Of a DNA stretch of 23,470 bases, positions 6,628 through 14,507 are shown piece by piece. The translations under genes and the position numbers were made by a program. The stretch covers positions 1 to 23,470 of the forward strand of contig LJCR01000004.1 of assembly GCA_001399705.1 (NCBI GenBank), written 5' to 3'. How positions within the stretch are numbered: the first letter of the stretch is position 1; the number at the start of each line of letters is the position of its first letter. The notes below the pieces were generated by a model that worked only from the letters and a program-made list of their open reading frames with translations, was not told where the DNA came from and did not search any database. Origin of the DNA: Kouleothrix aurantiaca (GTDB lineage: Bacteria > Chloroflexota > Chloroflexia > Chloroflexales > Roseiflexaceae).

Positions 6628-8463
6628 TCACATCGTGCCGGGCTGTAACTTCCGACGGACCAGCCAGGCGTCGATCGGCAGCGCGATGAGCCAGCCGGCC
6701 AGGATGGACACGACGACGGTGCCCCACCACATGATTTCATCGTCGGTGGGCATCTCTTCCATCATCAACTCCATCATCTGAATCCACCACATGAAGCCCA
6801 TCATCCCAATGGCCATCGCGGTCATCGAGAGGAACGCCGGCTGGAAGGCGCGTCGCACCGCCTGGCCGTAGGAGAGTTGTTCGTGCTCCATGAACATCGC
6901 CGCGTGCATGAGGAGCCAGTGCAACAGCAGTGCGCCGAAGTAGGCGATGAAGATCGAGAGCATCATCGAGTTGCCCAGCCAGAAGACTGGCCCGCGGAAG
7001 ATGAGTAGCGGCAGCCCGAGCGCCGTCACGATCCAGGAGATGACCAGCATGAGCGGTCCATCGAAGCCGCGATTCATCGCCGACGCGGCCAGCGCCGGGC
7101 CAAACCCCTGCCGCTGCCACATCGCCATCTGGCCGTGCCGCATCCAGGGAACCTTGTGGTAGCTGCGGCGATAGAGCCACACGGCGAGCGGCCCCAGCAC
7201 CAGGCCGAGCAGCGTCCAGGTGGCCCGCATCATCGCACTCATCTGCGGGATGCGCCGTAAGCTGTGCAGGAAGATCCACAAGCCACATGCGAACCCGGCA
7301 GCGACCCAGACAACCAGGAGCATTTCCAATCCGGATAGCCCATCCTCCTGGAAGCGGTACGCGCCGATCTCCTGCGAGTTGTCGGCCCACCCCTGGGTGG
7401 TGATACTGATGCGCTCGACATCGCCGAGGATCCACAAATGGTTGAAGGGGCCTTCGGCGGGGGTCACGAAAAACTCCGGGCGCATCTTCCAGAGGTACTG
7501 CTCGGTCGCGGGCGGGATGCGGTCGCGCTCGACCCACAGCAGTGGGCCAAACTTCCCGAAGCGGGCAAGTGAGAGGCCGGCAACCGCCGCCAGCGGATCG
7601 TCGCGATTGGCGAGCACGAAGTTGTGGGTTGCGATCGGGCGGCTGGCGTCGAGGCCCCAGCCAGCGTCGGCGGCTTCGTCGCGATACTCGGCCATAGCGA
7701 CCGCCGCTGAGATTCCATCCCAGGCGACGACGCGCTGCACAGTGCCATAGCGGCTCAAATCCTCATTTGTGGCGTTCGCACCGACGAGATAGATCCGCGC
7801 CTGTCCGCCGCGGCGCTCCAGCGCTCGACGTGTCGCATCCGGCAGCGGGCTGCCGCCGAAGAGCACACTGTCGCCCGACTGAGCCGCCCAGTAGGCGGCC
7901 GGCACGGCGTAGCTGGGATCTTCCGGCACGAGCCAGATGTTTGGCTGTGCCGCCCCGGCGATCCGCGCGACGATATCGTCCACGCTGGCGGCCAGCTCGG
8001 CTGGATTGTTGCCCGGGATCTGCGTGCCCGTGCCAGCGCTGGCCGGTTGATTGCTTCCTATCTGAATGGTCGTCGCGCCGCCCAGCGCGGCAACGCCGCG
8101 CGGGCGCAAGCGCGCGACTTCGGCACCCACATCAGTCGTTCCGTCGGGCAGCAGCAGTGGGCCATTCACCCAGCGAAGGAGCGGCGCGGCGACAACAGCG
8201 GCCTGCCACGTATCGGCAGAGGCAAGCACAACGCCATTCGGCGCGCCATCTGTGCCGTCCGGGAAGAGCGCGCGGGATGTCGCTGCGGCGATCGCCGCGG
8301 GAGTACGCTCGGCGAGCCGGGTGCTATCCTTCATATTGAGCGTCAGCAGCCCATCCGGTGGCGAGCCGCCCGAACCGCTCCAAACGAGCCACAGGATGTA
8401 GAGCGGCACGAGCAGAATCACCAATCCAAGCACGAGCGCTGTGCCAATCACTGCTCGGCGCAT
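6628..8463 (-). CDS. Fusion of CWB2-like extracytoplasmic region with DUF4396-like membrane module
   Basis: A 611-residue protein. A signal anchor (about residues 4-28) is followed by a roughly 320-residue extracytoplasmic region with CWB2-like repeats (GVVLASADTWQAAVVAAPLL, PLLWVERDRIPPATEQYL) that matches the next gene in style. The last 220 residues form a multi-helix module: MMRATWTLLGLVLGPLAVWLYRR, a segment equivalent to LSYGQAVRRAF...LSMTAMAIGMMGF, and a C-terminal WLIALPIDAWLVRRKL. This order resembles DUF4396 (PF14342), but the usual HCGxGC motif is absent; ASAMNRGFDGP occupies that place. The C-terminal region is also rich in Met (for example IQMMELMMEEM). ATG at 8463 is preferred over a GTG 15 nt upstream because AAAGGA lies 6 nt before it. 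It is the first gene of a four-gene minus-strand operon. Function unknown. Confidence 0.7.
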   Translation of the reverse strand: MRRAVIGTALVLGLVILLVPLYILWLVWSGSGGSPPDGLLTLNMKDSTRLAERTPAAIAAATSRALFPDGTDGAPNGVVLASADTWQAAVVAAPLLRWVNGPLLLPDGTTDVGAEVARLRPRGVAALGGATTIQIGSNQPASAGTGTQIPGNNPAELAASVDDIVARIAGAAQPNIWLVPEDPSYAVPAAYWAAQSGDSVLFGGSPLPDATRRALERRGGQARIYLVGANATNEDLSRYGTVQRVVAWDGISAAVAMAEYRDEAADAGWGLDASRPIATHNFVLANRDDPLAAVAGLSLARFGKFGPLLWVERDRIPPATEQYLWKMRPEFFVTPAEGPFNHLWILGDVERISITTQGWADNSQEIGAYRFQEDGLSGLEMLLVVWVAAGFACGLWIFLHSLRRIPQMSAMMRATWTLLGLVLGPLAVWLYRRSYHKVPWMRHGQMAMWQRQGFGPALAASAMNRGFDGPLMLVISWIVTALGLPLLIFRGPVFWLGNSMMLSIFIAYFGALLLHWLLMHAAMFMEHEQLSYGQAVRRAFQPAFLSMTAMAIGMMGFMWWIQMMELMMEEMPTDDEIMWWGTVVVSILAGWLIALPIDAWLVRRKLQPGTM

Positions 8464-8977
8464 GGCGTTTCCTTTCACACGTTCTCAAAGCAGAACCTTA
8501 CAGGAAGCCCCGCTCTGTAAGCGTGCGTCAAGATCTGGGCCAACGCCTGTGTGAGCAGTCTAGCGAACAGTGTGGCTTCTCCCGGCCTCAAAGGTATGTG
8601 CCCAACTTGTAGGTCTTGCAGCGTCCTGGTGTTCATTCTGCCGATTCTCTACACATCTGTATGGTATCGAGGGTTTTTGATAGATGATCGTGCCCACTGT
8701 GTGATTTCATCCGATTGTGTGGCTTTTGCTACGATCGCGCCGTAGAGGGGCACTAGTGTGGGTCGACCTGCGCGAGGTTGCGAACCTCGCCGATCGTCCC
8801 ACGAGGTGTGAGCATATGCGCTCTGCACAACGATACTGGCTGCATGCTATTGTTTGACGCTTCTCGTCCCGCCAAGTCTGTACAGTGGCTGCCATGGAGA
8901 ACGTGGTATCATGCGCCACGCTTGCCCGGCGTGCCAACATCGTCGCATGGATTCAGCTCGAGGAGGAGGAGCGCCGA
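8464..8977. other. Divergent intergenic region between two transcription units
   Basis: This 514-nt stretch separates the minus-strand operon from the plus-strand peptidase gene and holds no convincing gene. A plausible extended -10 element, TGCTACGAT, occurs at 8726-8734 on the plus strand with only a weak -35 (TTCATC, 8706-8711). A TTGACG at 8854-8859 lacks a good -10. For the minus-strand operon, TTGACG occurs at 8526-8531 but no well-spaced -10 was found. Promoters for both units probably lie here. Confidence 0.4.
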
Positions 8978-9919
8978 ATGCCTCGATTGGTGATTGCTGC
9001 CCTGATCGCGCTTGTGATCGCGGGCGCAAGCCTGTTCATCCCTGGTGTGCGGAGTCAAGTGCGAGCGATCGTCCGCCCGGAGCCACCGCCGCGGATCACG
9101 CCATTGGCGGTAACCTTGCCGCAACTTGCTGCGACCGCGACGGCACATCCGACTGCCGTAGCGCGTGCTGCCGCTGCCCCCGCCCGCGCCACGGCACGAT
9201 CTGGACAGACGGCTACCGCTGTACCGACTCGGACGCCAAGCCCTACAGCCCTGCCAACACCGACGCCAGGTCCAGTCGTTGTGAATGGCCGCACCTACGA
9301 CGCTTACATACCTGCAGCGAGCAAGGAGCAGCAAGCCTACAAGTATTCGTGCGAGTTCGACGCCGCCTGGGTGATCTTGCAGAGCTATGGCTTCGATGTG
9401 AACGTCGATGATATGATCGCGGTCGTCGGCGTGGACACGAGCATCGAGCCGTACATCGAAGAGACCAGAGATGGCTTTTTCATCTACGGCGGCGACATTA
9501 CCCGGCACTTCTCGGGTAACATCAAAGAGAACTTCCTGGCGCGCGGCACAGGCAGCGCCATCCGCAAGGCGTTCGAGCAGTACGACCTGACAGTAACATC
9601 GGTCAACGACCGCGCTGGCGTCGAGGCGGCGCTGCGCGCGGGTCAGCTCGTCTGGATCAAGACCACGGTCGACTTCAAGCCCTGGCGTCCGGCGACCTGG
9701 GTCATGCCGGACGGGCGCACCCGTCAGACCGTGCTGGGAAATGATCACGCCGTTGTCGTGATGGGCTTCAACAATCAAAGCGTGGTCATCCGCGACGTGC
9801 TGGGCCCGACCAGCAGCAACTGGCAGCGGCCCTATGAGTACGAGGTCGAGTGGCCCACATTCCTGGCCGCCTGGGGCGCACAGGAATTCGACGGTCTTGC
9901 CGTAGCGCCCCCACAGTAG
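8978..9919 (+). CDS. Secreted C39-like (papain-fold) cysteine peptidase
   Basis: A 313-residue protein with an N-terminal signal/anchor helix (LVIAALIALVIAGASLF, about residues 4-20). A long Ala/Thr/Pro-rich linker follows, ending in PTRTPSPTALPTPTPGP (about 83-99), then a peptidase C39-like family 2 domain. Candidate catalytic residues are Cys125 in KYSCEFDAAW, His257 in GNDHAVVVMGF and Asp273 in VIRDVLGP, in the Cys-His-Asp order of the papain fold. The start ATG at 8978 is chosen because a GAGGAGGAGGAG run ends about 6 nt upstream; the frame is open further but without a signal. Related domains are found in secreted or surface peptidases and in bacteriocin-processing enzymes, but there is no ABC transporter here, so maturation of a bacteriocin is not suggested. 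It is followed 4 nt later by a methyltransferase gene, so they are probably co-transcribed. Confidence 0.75.
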   Translation: MPRLVIAALIALVIAGASLFIPGVRSQVRAIVRPEPPPRITPLAVTLPQLAATATAHPTAVARAAAAPARATARSGQTATAVPTRTPSPTALPTPTPGPVVVNGRTYDAYIPAASKEQQAYKYSCEFDAAWVILQSYGFDVNVDDMIAVVGVDTSIEPYIEETRDGFFIYGGDITRHFSGNIKENFLARGTGSAIRKAFEQYDLTVTSVNDRAGVEAALRAGQLVWIKTTVDFKPWRPATWVMPDGRTRQTVLGNDHAVVVMGFNNQSVVIRDVLGPTSSNWQRPYEYEVEWPTFLAAWGAQEFDGLAVAPPQ

Positions 9920-9923
9920 TGCC

Positions 9924-10796
9924 ATGCGCGATCCCGATCAGTATGACGACGTTGCCGAAGTGTTCGCTCGCTATTCGGAGCGGGCCGTTTTTCCAATCAC
10001 CGCCTGTCTTCTGGAAATGACCGGGTTGAGCATCGGGCAATGGGTGCTGGATGTCGCCTGTGGTTCGGGCATGCTCACGCGCGCGGCGGCGGCCGTGGTT
10101 GGGGCAAGCGGCCGGGCGATTGGCATCGATCTTTCACCAGGCCAGATTCGTGTCGCAACGTCTCGGTCGCGCCAGCAGGGGTATCACTGGAACGAGTTCA
10201 GTCTCATGGATGCGCTGCGACTCGGATTTGCGAACGATTCGTTCGATGTCGTTGTCGCCCAGTTTCCACACTTGCCCGATCGGGAGCGCTGCCTGGCAGA
10301 AATGTTCCGGGTGCTCAAGCCGGGCGGCACCTTCGCGATCTGCAATGGTGGCGGTGGGGCGGCAGCCTGGCCACTCGCTCAGGCGCCGCTTCAGGCTGAG
10401 ATAGCTGCGGGTGGAGTCATTGATGGATTATTCTGGTTGTGTCTTTCCGAGCATTTTCCGCACCTGATCGCACAACCAGCTGGAAATGCCCCAGTAGTCC
10501 GGGATGATCCGCACGTTGCCCTGAGAAATGAGCTTGAACAGGCGGGATTCGGTGAGATTTGCCTCTGGTCGTATGCCTACACGGCGCCGTTCGAGAGCGC
10601 TGAGGAAGCCTTTGAGTGGGAAAGCGTGCGCACAAGCGCCTATCGCATGGCGCAATCCGCTCTCAACCCCGCCAGCGTGGTGGTCTTCAAGCGCGATTAT
10701 CTGCGCAAGGCGCAAGTCAAACGCGATCAGTACGGTCTGTTAGGAATCACAACCGCGGCGCTCTTTGGCATGGGCTACAAACCCGTTCGAGATTGA
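9924..10796 (+). CDS. Class I SAM-dependent methyltransferase (Methyltransf_11/UbiE-like)
   Basis: A 290-residue protein, predicted cytosolic. SAM-binding motif I is VLDVACGSGMLTRAA (residues 41-55), an acidic residue after the second strand is in AIGIDLSPGQIRVA, and the post-motif strand is FDVVVAQFPHLPDRERCLAEMFRVLKPGG, typical of the UbiE/Methyltransf_11 group. The C-terminal third (an insertion with PFESAEEAFEWE) resembles the lid region of small-molecule methyltransferases. ATG at 9924 lies 4 nt after the peptidase stop; the ribosome binding site is weak, consistent with translational coupling. The substrate is unknown, and the pairing with a secreted peptidase does not identify one. Confidence 0.82.
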   Translation: MRDPDQYDDVAEVFARYSERAVFPITACLLEMTGLSIGQWVLDVACGSGMLTRAAAAVVGASGRAIGIDLSPGQIRVATSRSRQQGYHWNEFSLMDALRLGFANDSFDVVVAQFPHLPDRERCLAEMFRVLKPGGTFAICNGGGGAAAWPLAQAPLQAEIAAGGVIDGLFWLCLSEHFPHLIAQPAGNAPVVRDDPHVALRNELEQAGFGEICLWSYAYTAPFESAEEAFEWESVRTSAYRMAQSALNPASVVVFKRDYLRKAQVKRDQYGLLGITTAALFGMGYKPVRD

Positions 10797-10842
10797 TACA
10801 CCCGTCTGCGGCCGTGAACCACGCCGTGGATGGAGATAGAGT

Positions 10843-10875
10843 CAGGCGAGGCGCATGGAGGCTGCGCCTCGCCTG
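10843..10875. terminator. Bidirectional terminator between convergent genes
   Basis: A perfect 13-bp stem (CAGGCGAGGCGCA / TGCGCCTCGCCTG) with a 7-nt loop lies between the methyltransferase gene ending at 10796 and the DUF305 gene ending at 10885 on the opposite strand. No long T-run follows. Confidence 0.75.
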
Positions 10876-10884
10876 TGTGGTGGG

Positions 10885-11739
10885 CTATCCACGCGCTCGC
10901 TGAGACGCCCTGCGGCGGAGGATATACCCGCTGACCAGCAGGACGCCCGTGATCACGGCCAGCACAGCCCACCGGTACTGGTTGCCTTCGTCGCCCGTGT
11001 TCGGCAACGCGCGCGGCGCGGTTGATGTGCCGGGCGCCGCTGGCGCTCCACCTGCCGGCGCTGTTGTTGGAGCCATAGCTGGCGCACCCATACTCATGAC
11101 CGCATCCATACCGTGCTGCATATCGCCAGTTGGCACCGGCGGATTAATGCTAAACACACCTTGCAGCCAGCCGCCGAACATGGCCTGCTCCTCCTGCTGG
11201 CTTCTGATCATCTCCTGTGCCTGATCCTTTAGCTCATTGTGCGTTGCTTTTTGCAGCACGAGCTGTCCAATTTTAATGGCCGTCTCGTGATGCTCACGCA
11301 TCATCGCCAGGAAGAGTTTCTCGCGCATGGCGGGGTCAGCCTGCATCAGCATATCCATCATGGACTGCGACATCTTCATCCGCGGGTCCGGGTTGGGTTG
11401 TTGCCCATACCAATCGCTCATCCAGCTGGTGAGATCCTCGATCTCTTTTTGCTGTGCGTTGATGATCGTTGTGGCTGCATCCCGCACTTCTTTATGCGGT
11501 GCGTCGTTCTGGACCATGCGCGCCATCGCGATCGCGTCCTGGTGGTGCGGGATGATGCTGTTGATGTACGCGATCTCGAAATCCTGGCCGCTCTTTTGGG
11601 CCAGCTCATCCATCGCCGCCTGCATCTTCTGGAAGTCGGGGCCGTGCTGTGCTGCCACGTTGGTGCTCAAGGCTGGATGCACAAGCACCACGATTGTCAG
11701 GATGACCGCCATCATCACCTTGCTGAGTAACCGCTTCAA
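10885..11739 (-). CDS. DUF305 protein with LPNTG-type C-terminal anchor
   Basis: A 284-residue exported protein. A signal peptide (residues 1-30, ending near NVAAQ) is followed by a DUF305 domain with FEIAYINSIIPHHQDAIAMA and a terminal WMSDWYG. A second, degenerate copy carries MREHHETAIKIGQ. Both keep the paired histidines and Met residues thought to be relevant to metal binding in this ferritin-like helical family. A Pro/Ala/Thr-rich linker (about 195-243) leads to LPNTG (245-249, nt 10993-11007), a hydrophobic helix (about 257-275) and a basic RRR end, which is the full plan of a sortase-sorting signal. The TTG start at 11739 is supported by AGGAGG 5 nt upstream. The gene is divergent from the two-component system, which may regulate it. 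DUF305 proteins commonly cluster with copper resistance genes; the exact role is not established. Confidence 0.88.
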   Translation of the reverse strand: MKRLLSKVMMAVILTIVVLVHPALSTNVAAQHGPDFQKMQAAMDELAQKSGQDFEIAYINSIIPHHQDAIAMARMVQNDAPHKEVRDAATTIINAQQKEIEDLTSWMSDWYGQQPNPDPRMKMSQSMMDMLMQADPAMREKLFLAMMREHHETAIKIGQLVLQKATHNELKDQAQEMIRSQQEEQAMFGGWLQGVFSINPPVPTGDMQHGMDAVMSMGAPAMAPTTAPAGGAPAAPGTSTAPRALPNTGDEGNQYRWAVLAVITGVLLVSGYILRRRASQRARG

Positions 11740-12158
11740 GGCTTCCTCCTGTGTGCTCTACGCTTTCCGTACACACGGGCAGCATAGAGCAGCGATACGG
11801 ACACTGTATGTCATGTCCAGTTCATATAGGCGGCATCTGTAGAAGCATAAGGCGTACCCCACATGTCAACATATCACTTCCGAACCGACGGATTTTTGTT
11901 CCGATAGCCTCGCCGCTTGACAATAAAGGTTGTCAACAGTTCAGGATGTATCAATGTCTTTTCAAACCAGCGCTGCTGCCTTGACCCACGAGGTCTATCG
12001 TGGTGCGACGAGTGTGGCTTTTGCTCCATGGGTGTGGTAAAACGCCCATTCGTTCAATCGTGCATCTTCTCTGTGCACGAACGCCGTCTCCTTTTGCAGC
12101 CGTTTGCTCCAGGTGTTACGATAGCAGCGCGGACAGCGAAAAGCGCGGGAGCACGTGC
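11740..12158. promoter_or_regulatory. Divergent regulatory region between DUF305 gene and two-component system
   Basis: This 419-nt region holds no convincing gene. On the minus strand a perfect -35-like TTGACA occurs at 11874-11879, about 135 nt before the DUF305 start, with only a loose -10 near 11855. A 7-bp inverted repeat, TTGACAA-6 nt-TTGTCAA, spans 11917-11936 and could be an operator for the divergent promoters. Such short repeats also arise by chance, so this is a candidate only. Confidence 0.4.
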
Positions 12159-12872
12159 ATGACATCTTCACCGATCACCATCCTGGTCGTTGACGACGAG
12201 CAGCGCCTGCGTGACCTCCTGCGCGGGTACCTGGAACATGAGGGCTTTGCGGTGCGCACAGCCGCCGACGGCCGGACCGCACTTGATCTGGCGCGCCAGC
12301 ACACGCCCGACCTCGTCGTGTTGGACCTCATGCTGCCCGGATTAGACGGCCTGGAGGTCTGCCGCCGGCTGCGCACCTTCTCTGACGCCTATGTGATTAT
12401 GCTCACCGCCAAAGCCGAGGAAATCGACCGGATCGTCGGTCTGGAGGTCGGCGCCGACGACTACCTGACCAAGCCATTCTCGCCACGTGAGCTGATCGCG
12501 CGCGTGCGCGCGATGCTCCGTCGGCCGCGGCGTGGTACAGCGGAAGCGCCTCCCGATGTCCTACCGCCGCAGCGCTTTGGATCACTGCTGATCGACCACG
12601 CGCGCCACGAGGTCACGCTGGAGGCTGCGGTCGTCCCGCTGACGACACTCGAATACGCCCTCTTAACCACGCTTGCCGCCCATCCTGGCCGCGTTTTCAC
12701 CCGCGACCAGCTCCTCGAGCGCGTCTGGGGTGCCGACTACTTCGGCGACGACCACGTGGTCGACGTGCATATCGCGAACCTGCGTAAGAAACTTGGCGAC
12801 GACCCGGCAGTTCCGACATACATCGAGACTGTGCGCGGCGCGGGCTACCGCTTCACAGGGAAGGCAAGCTGA
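12159..12872 (+). CDS. OmpR/PhoB-family response regulator
   Basis: A 237-residue regulator. The receiver domain (about residues 6-118) has the acidic pair D12-D13, phospho-acceptor D56 in LVVLDLMLPG, T83 in MLTAK and K105 in DDYLTKPF. The C-terminal winged-helix domain (about 140-235) ends with the canonical VDVHIANLRKKLGDD and YIETVRGAGYRF motifs, so it should bind direct-repeat DNA sites. The start ATG at 12159 is chosen because the receiver fold begins five residues later and GGGAG lies upstream; the open frame continues further back without coding signs. It is followed 2 nt after its stop by its histidine kinase. Likely targets, by position, are the divergent DUF305 gene and the downstream SHOCT/DUF305/YHS cluster. 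Confidence 0.93.
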   Translation: MTSSPITILVVDDEQRLRDLLRGYLEHEGFAVRTAADGRTALDLARQHTPDLVVLDLMLPGLDGLEVCRRLRTFSDAYVIMLTAKAEEIDRIVGLEVGADDYLTKPFSPRELIARVRAMLRRPRRGTAEAPPDVLPPQRFGSLLIDHARHEVTLEAAVVPLTTLEYALLTTLAAHPGRVFTRDQLLERVWGADYFGDDHVVDVHIANLRKKLGDDPAVPTYIETVRGAGYRFTGKAS

Positions 12873-12874
12873 AC

Positions 12875-14002
12875 ATGGAGCGACGCATCGGCAGTGGACT
12901 GCGTGGCAAGATCTTCCTGGCGCACCTGCTGGTCATCATCGTCGGTGTCCTCACCCTGTTCGCCGCGACCCTCAGTATTGCGCCGACGCTGTTCGATCGC
13001 CTTATGATCGCGATGATGGGGCCGGATGCGTCGTCGATGGGCGACATGATGGCCGGGATGGCTGAAACAACCGCGCAGGCGTTCCGATCCGCCATGCTCC
13101 AGGCGCTGCTCCTCAGCGCAGGCGCAGCAACGCTGGCCGCCGTCGCCGTCAGCCTGTTTGTCTCGGCGCGGATTGTCACGCCGATCCAGCAACTGCTGGC
13201 GGCTAGCCGCCGCATTGCAAGCGGCCACTACGCCGAGCGGGCGAGTGCGGACGCGGACGACGAGCTGGGCGCACTGGCGAGGCAGTTCAACACGATGGCA
13301 GCCGAACTGGAGGCGGCTGAACGGCGGCGCATCGCGCTGATCGGCGATATGGCCCACGAGCTGCGCACGCCACTCGCGACGATCGAGGGCTACACCGAAG
13401 GATTGCTTGACGGCGTGGTCGAGCCAGGGGATGCGACCTGGGCGCTGCTCCACGACGAGGTTGGGCGGTTGCGGCGCTTGGTGCAGGATCTGCAAGAGCT
13501 GTCGCGGGCCGAGGCACGCCAGCTGCCGCTGCAGCTGCGTCCCTGCCAGGTGGCCGAGCTGGTCGATCAGGCAATACGCCGTATCGCGCCACAATTTACG
13601 GAGAAGGGAGTTACGCTGACCACGGACATCCCCTCTGATCTCCCTCCCGTTCAGGCCGATGCCGACCGGATCACCCAGGTGCTGATCAACCTGCTCGGGA
13701 ACGCGCTGCGCTACACGCCGTCAGAAGGTAACGTACGGGTGAGTGCCGAGCGGCAGGGGGATTCGGTCGCATTCCATGTTGCTGACAGCGGCATCGGCAT
13801 CGCGCCGGAGCATCTACCGCAGCTGTTCGAGCGCTTCTACCGCGTCGATAAGGCTCGCTCACGCGCGCTCGGTGGGAGCGGTATCGGGCTGACGATCGCG
13901 AAGGCGCTCGTCGAGGCGCACGATGGACACATCTGGGCGAGTAGCCCCGGCCTGGACCAGGGCGCCACGTTCTCCTTCACGCTCCCAATCGCTCCGGGCT
14001 AA
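12875..14002 (+). CDS. Sensor histidine kinase, BaeS/CusS-like, with Met-rich sensor loop
   Basis: A 375-residue membrane kinase. Two transmembrane helices (about 13-35 and 74-98) enclose a short extracytoplasmic loop of about 40 residues carrying seven Met between residues 44 and 62 (LMIAMMGPDASSMGDMMAGM). HAMP (about 99-150), HisKA with H161 in GDMAHELRTPLATIEGY, and HATPase_c with the N-box LINLLGNALRYT (N276), DSGIGIAPEHLPQLFERF and GGSGIGLTIAK follow, so it should be catalytically competent. ATG at 12875 lies 2 nt after the response regulator stop. The loop is too short for a PAS or Cache domain. Its methionine content suggests direct sensing of a soft metal such as Cu(I) or Ag(I), as in CusS-type sensors, although CusS loops are much larger; the ligand is inference. 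Confidence 0.92.
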   Translation: MERRIGSGLRGKIFLAHLLVIIVGVLTLFAATLSIAPTLFDRLMIAMMGPDASSMGDMMAGMAETTAQAFRSAMLQALLLSAGAATLAAVAVSLFVSARIVTPIQQLLAASRRIASGHYAERASADADDELGALARQFNTMAAELEAAERRRIALIGDMAHELRTPLATIEGYTEGLLDGVVEPGDATWALLHDEVGRLRRLVQDLQELSRAEARQLPLQLRPCQVAELVDQAIRRIAPQFTEKGVTLTTDIPSDLPPVQADADRITQVLINLLGNALRYTPSEGNVRVSAERQGDSVAFHVADSGIGIAPEHLPQLFERFYRVDKARSRALGGSGIGLTIAKALVEAHDGHIWASSPGLDQGATFSFTLPIAPG

Positions 14003-14121
14003 AAATCAGAGTGTCTCCCGCTGCTTTTCCCCTGTTTGGGCTCCCCGCTGCACGATATCCTTGTATTCCCTATCCTTACAAATGGCTCGATTTCTTGACC
14101 AAACCTTGATGATCGCGCGCA

Positions 14122-14149
14122 TCAGGTCTTGATCTGACCCTGCTATACT
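14122..14149 (+). promoter_or_regulatory. Candidate extended -10 promoter with imperfect palindrome, upstream of SHOCT gene
   Basis: TGCTATACT (14141-14149) is a strong extended -10 element 61 nt before the SHOCT start. The -35 position holds no good hexamer but is overlapped by an imperfect palindrome, TCAGGTCTTGATCTGA (14122-14137), which could bind an activator such as the adjacent response regulator. The rest of the 208-nt gap after the kinase gene shows no gene. Confidence 0.5.
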
Positions 14150-14210
14150 CCAAACCATCAAACGAAACGACGCGCGCAAGCGCATCTGAAATAGCAAGGA
14201 GGCACCAACG

Positions 14211-14438
14211 ATGATGGGCGGGTATGGACTGATGGCCGGCTTCGGCTGGCTGGGAATGCTGGTGATGGCACTGTTCTGGATCGGTGTGATCGTGCTCATC
14301 GTCTGGGGGCTGACCCATGTCTTCTCCACGCAGCAGCCCGGAGCCGAACTCGACGCGGAGGAGATCCTGAAGCAGCGCTACGCGCGCGGTGAGATTAGCC
14401 ATACAGAGTTCGTGCAGGCGCGCGAGGCGCTACGGTGA
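14211..14438 (+). CDS. Short SHOCT-domain membrane protein
   Basis: A 75-residue protein. A Met-Gly N-terminus (MMGGYGLMAGFGWLGML) runs into one transmembrane helix (about 13-36). The C-terminal SHOCT (short C-terminal) domain reads EEILKQRYARGEISHTEFVQAREAL (about 49-73). ATG at 14211 has AGGAGG about 8 nt upstream. It lies 208 nt after the kinase gene and has its own candidate promoter at 14141-14149. SHOCT domains are usually oligomerisation or membrane-protein tails of unknown function. The next gene is a longer paralog with nearly the same helix and SHOCT domain, so they arose by tandem duplication. Confidence 0.85.
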   Translation: MMGGYGLMAGFGWLGMLVMALFWIGVIVLIVWGLTHVFSTQQPGAELDAEEILKQRYARGEISHTEFVQAREALR

Positions 14439-14507
14439 GCGTAGTTTCGGCCGACGTAGGGGCACTGAGAGCCGCCCCGCGTTCCGGCTAATAATGAGGA
14501 GAGTATC

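Noticed and set aside
2428..8552. A 16-nt near-repeat GGGCCAACGyCTGTGT at 2428-2443 and 8537-8552
   Set aside because: 15 of 16 matches is within chance expectation for all pairs in 23 kb, and neither copy has a consistent position relative to a gene.
8909..9925. A 338-codon minus-strand open frame opposite the C39-like peptidase
   Set aside because: No recognisable domain or ribosome binding site; the opposite strand has a signal anchor, linker and complete catalytic residues.
8717..12025. A 14-nt exact direct repeat GTGTGGCTTTTGCT at 8717-8730 and 12012-12025, both in upstream regions
   Set aside because: About one such 14-mer repeat is expected by chance in a window of this size, flanks do not match, and only one copy completes an extended -10.
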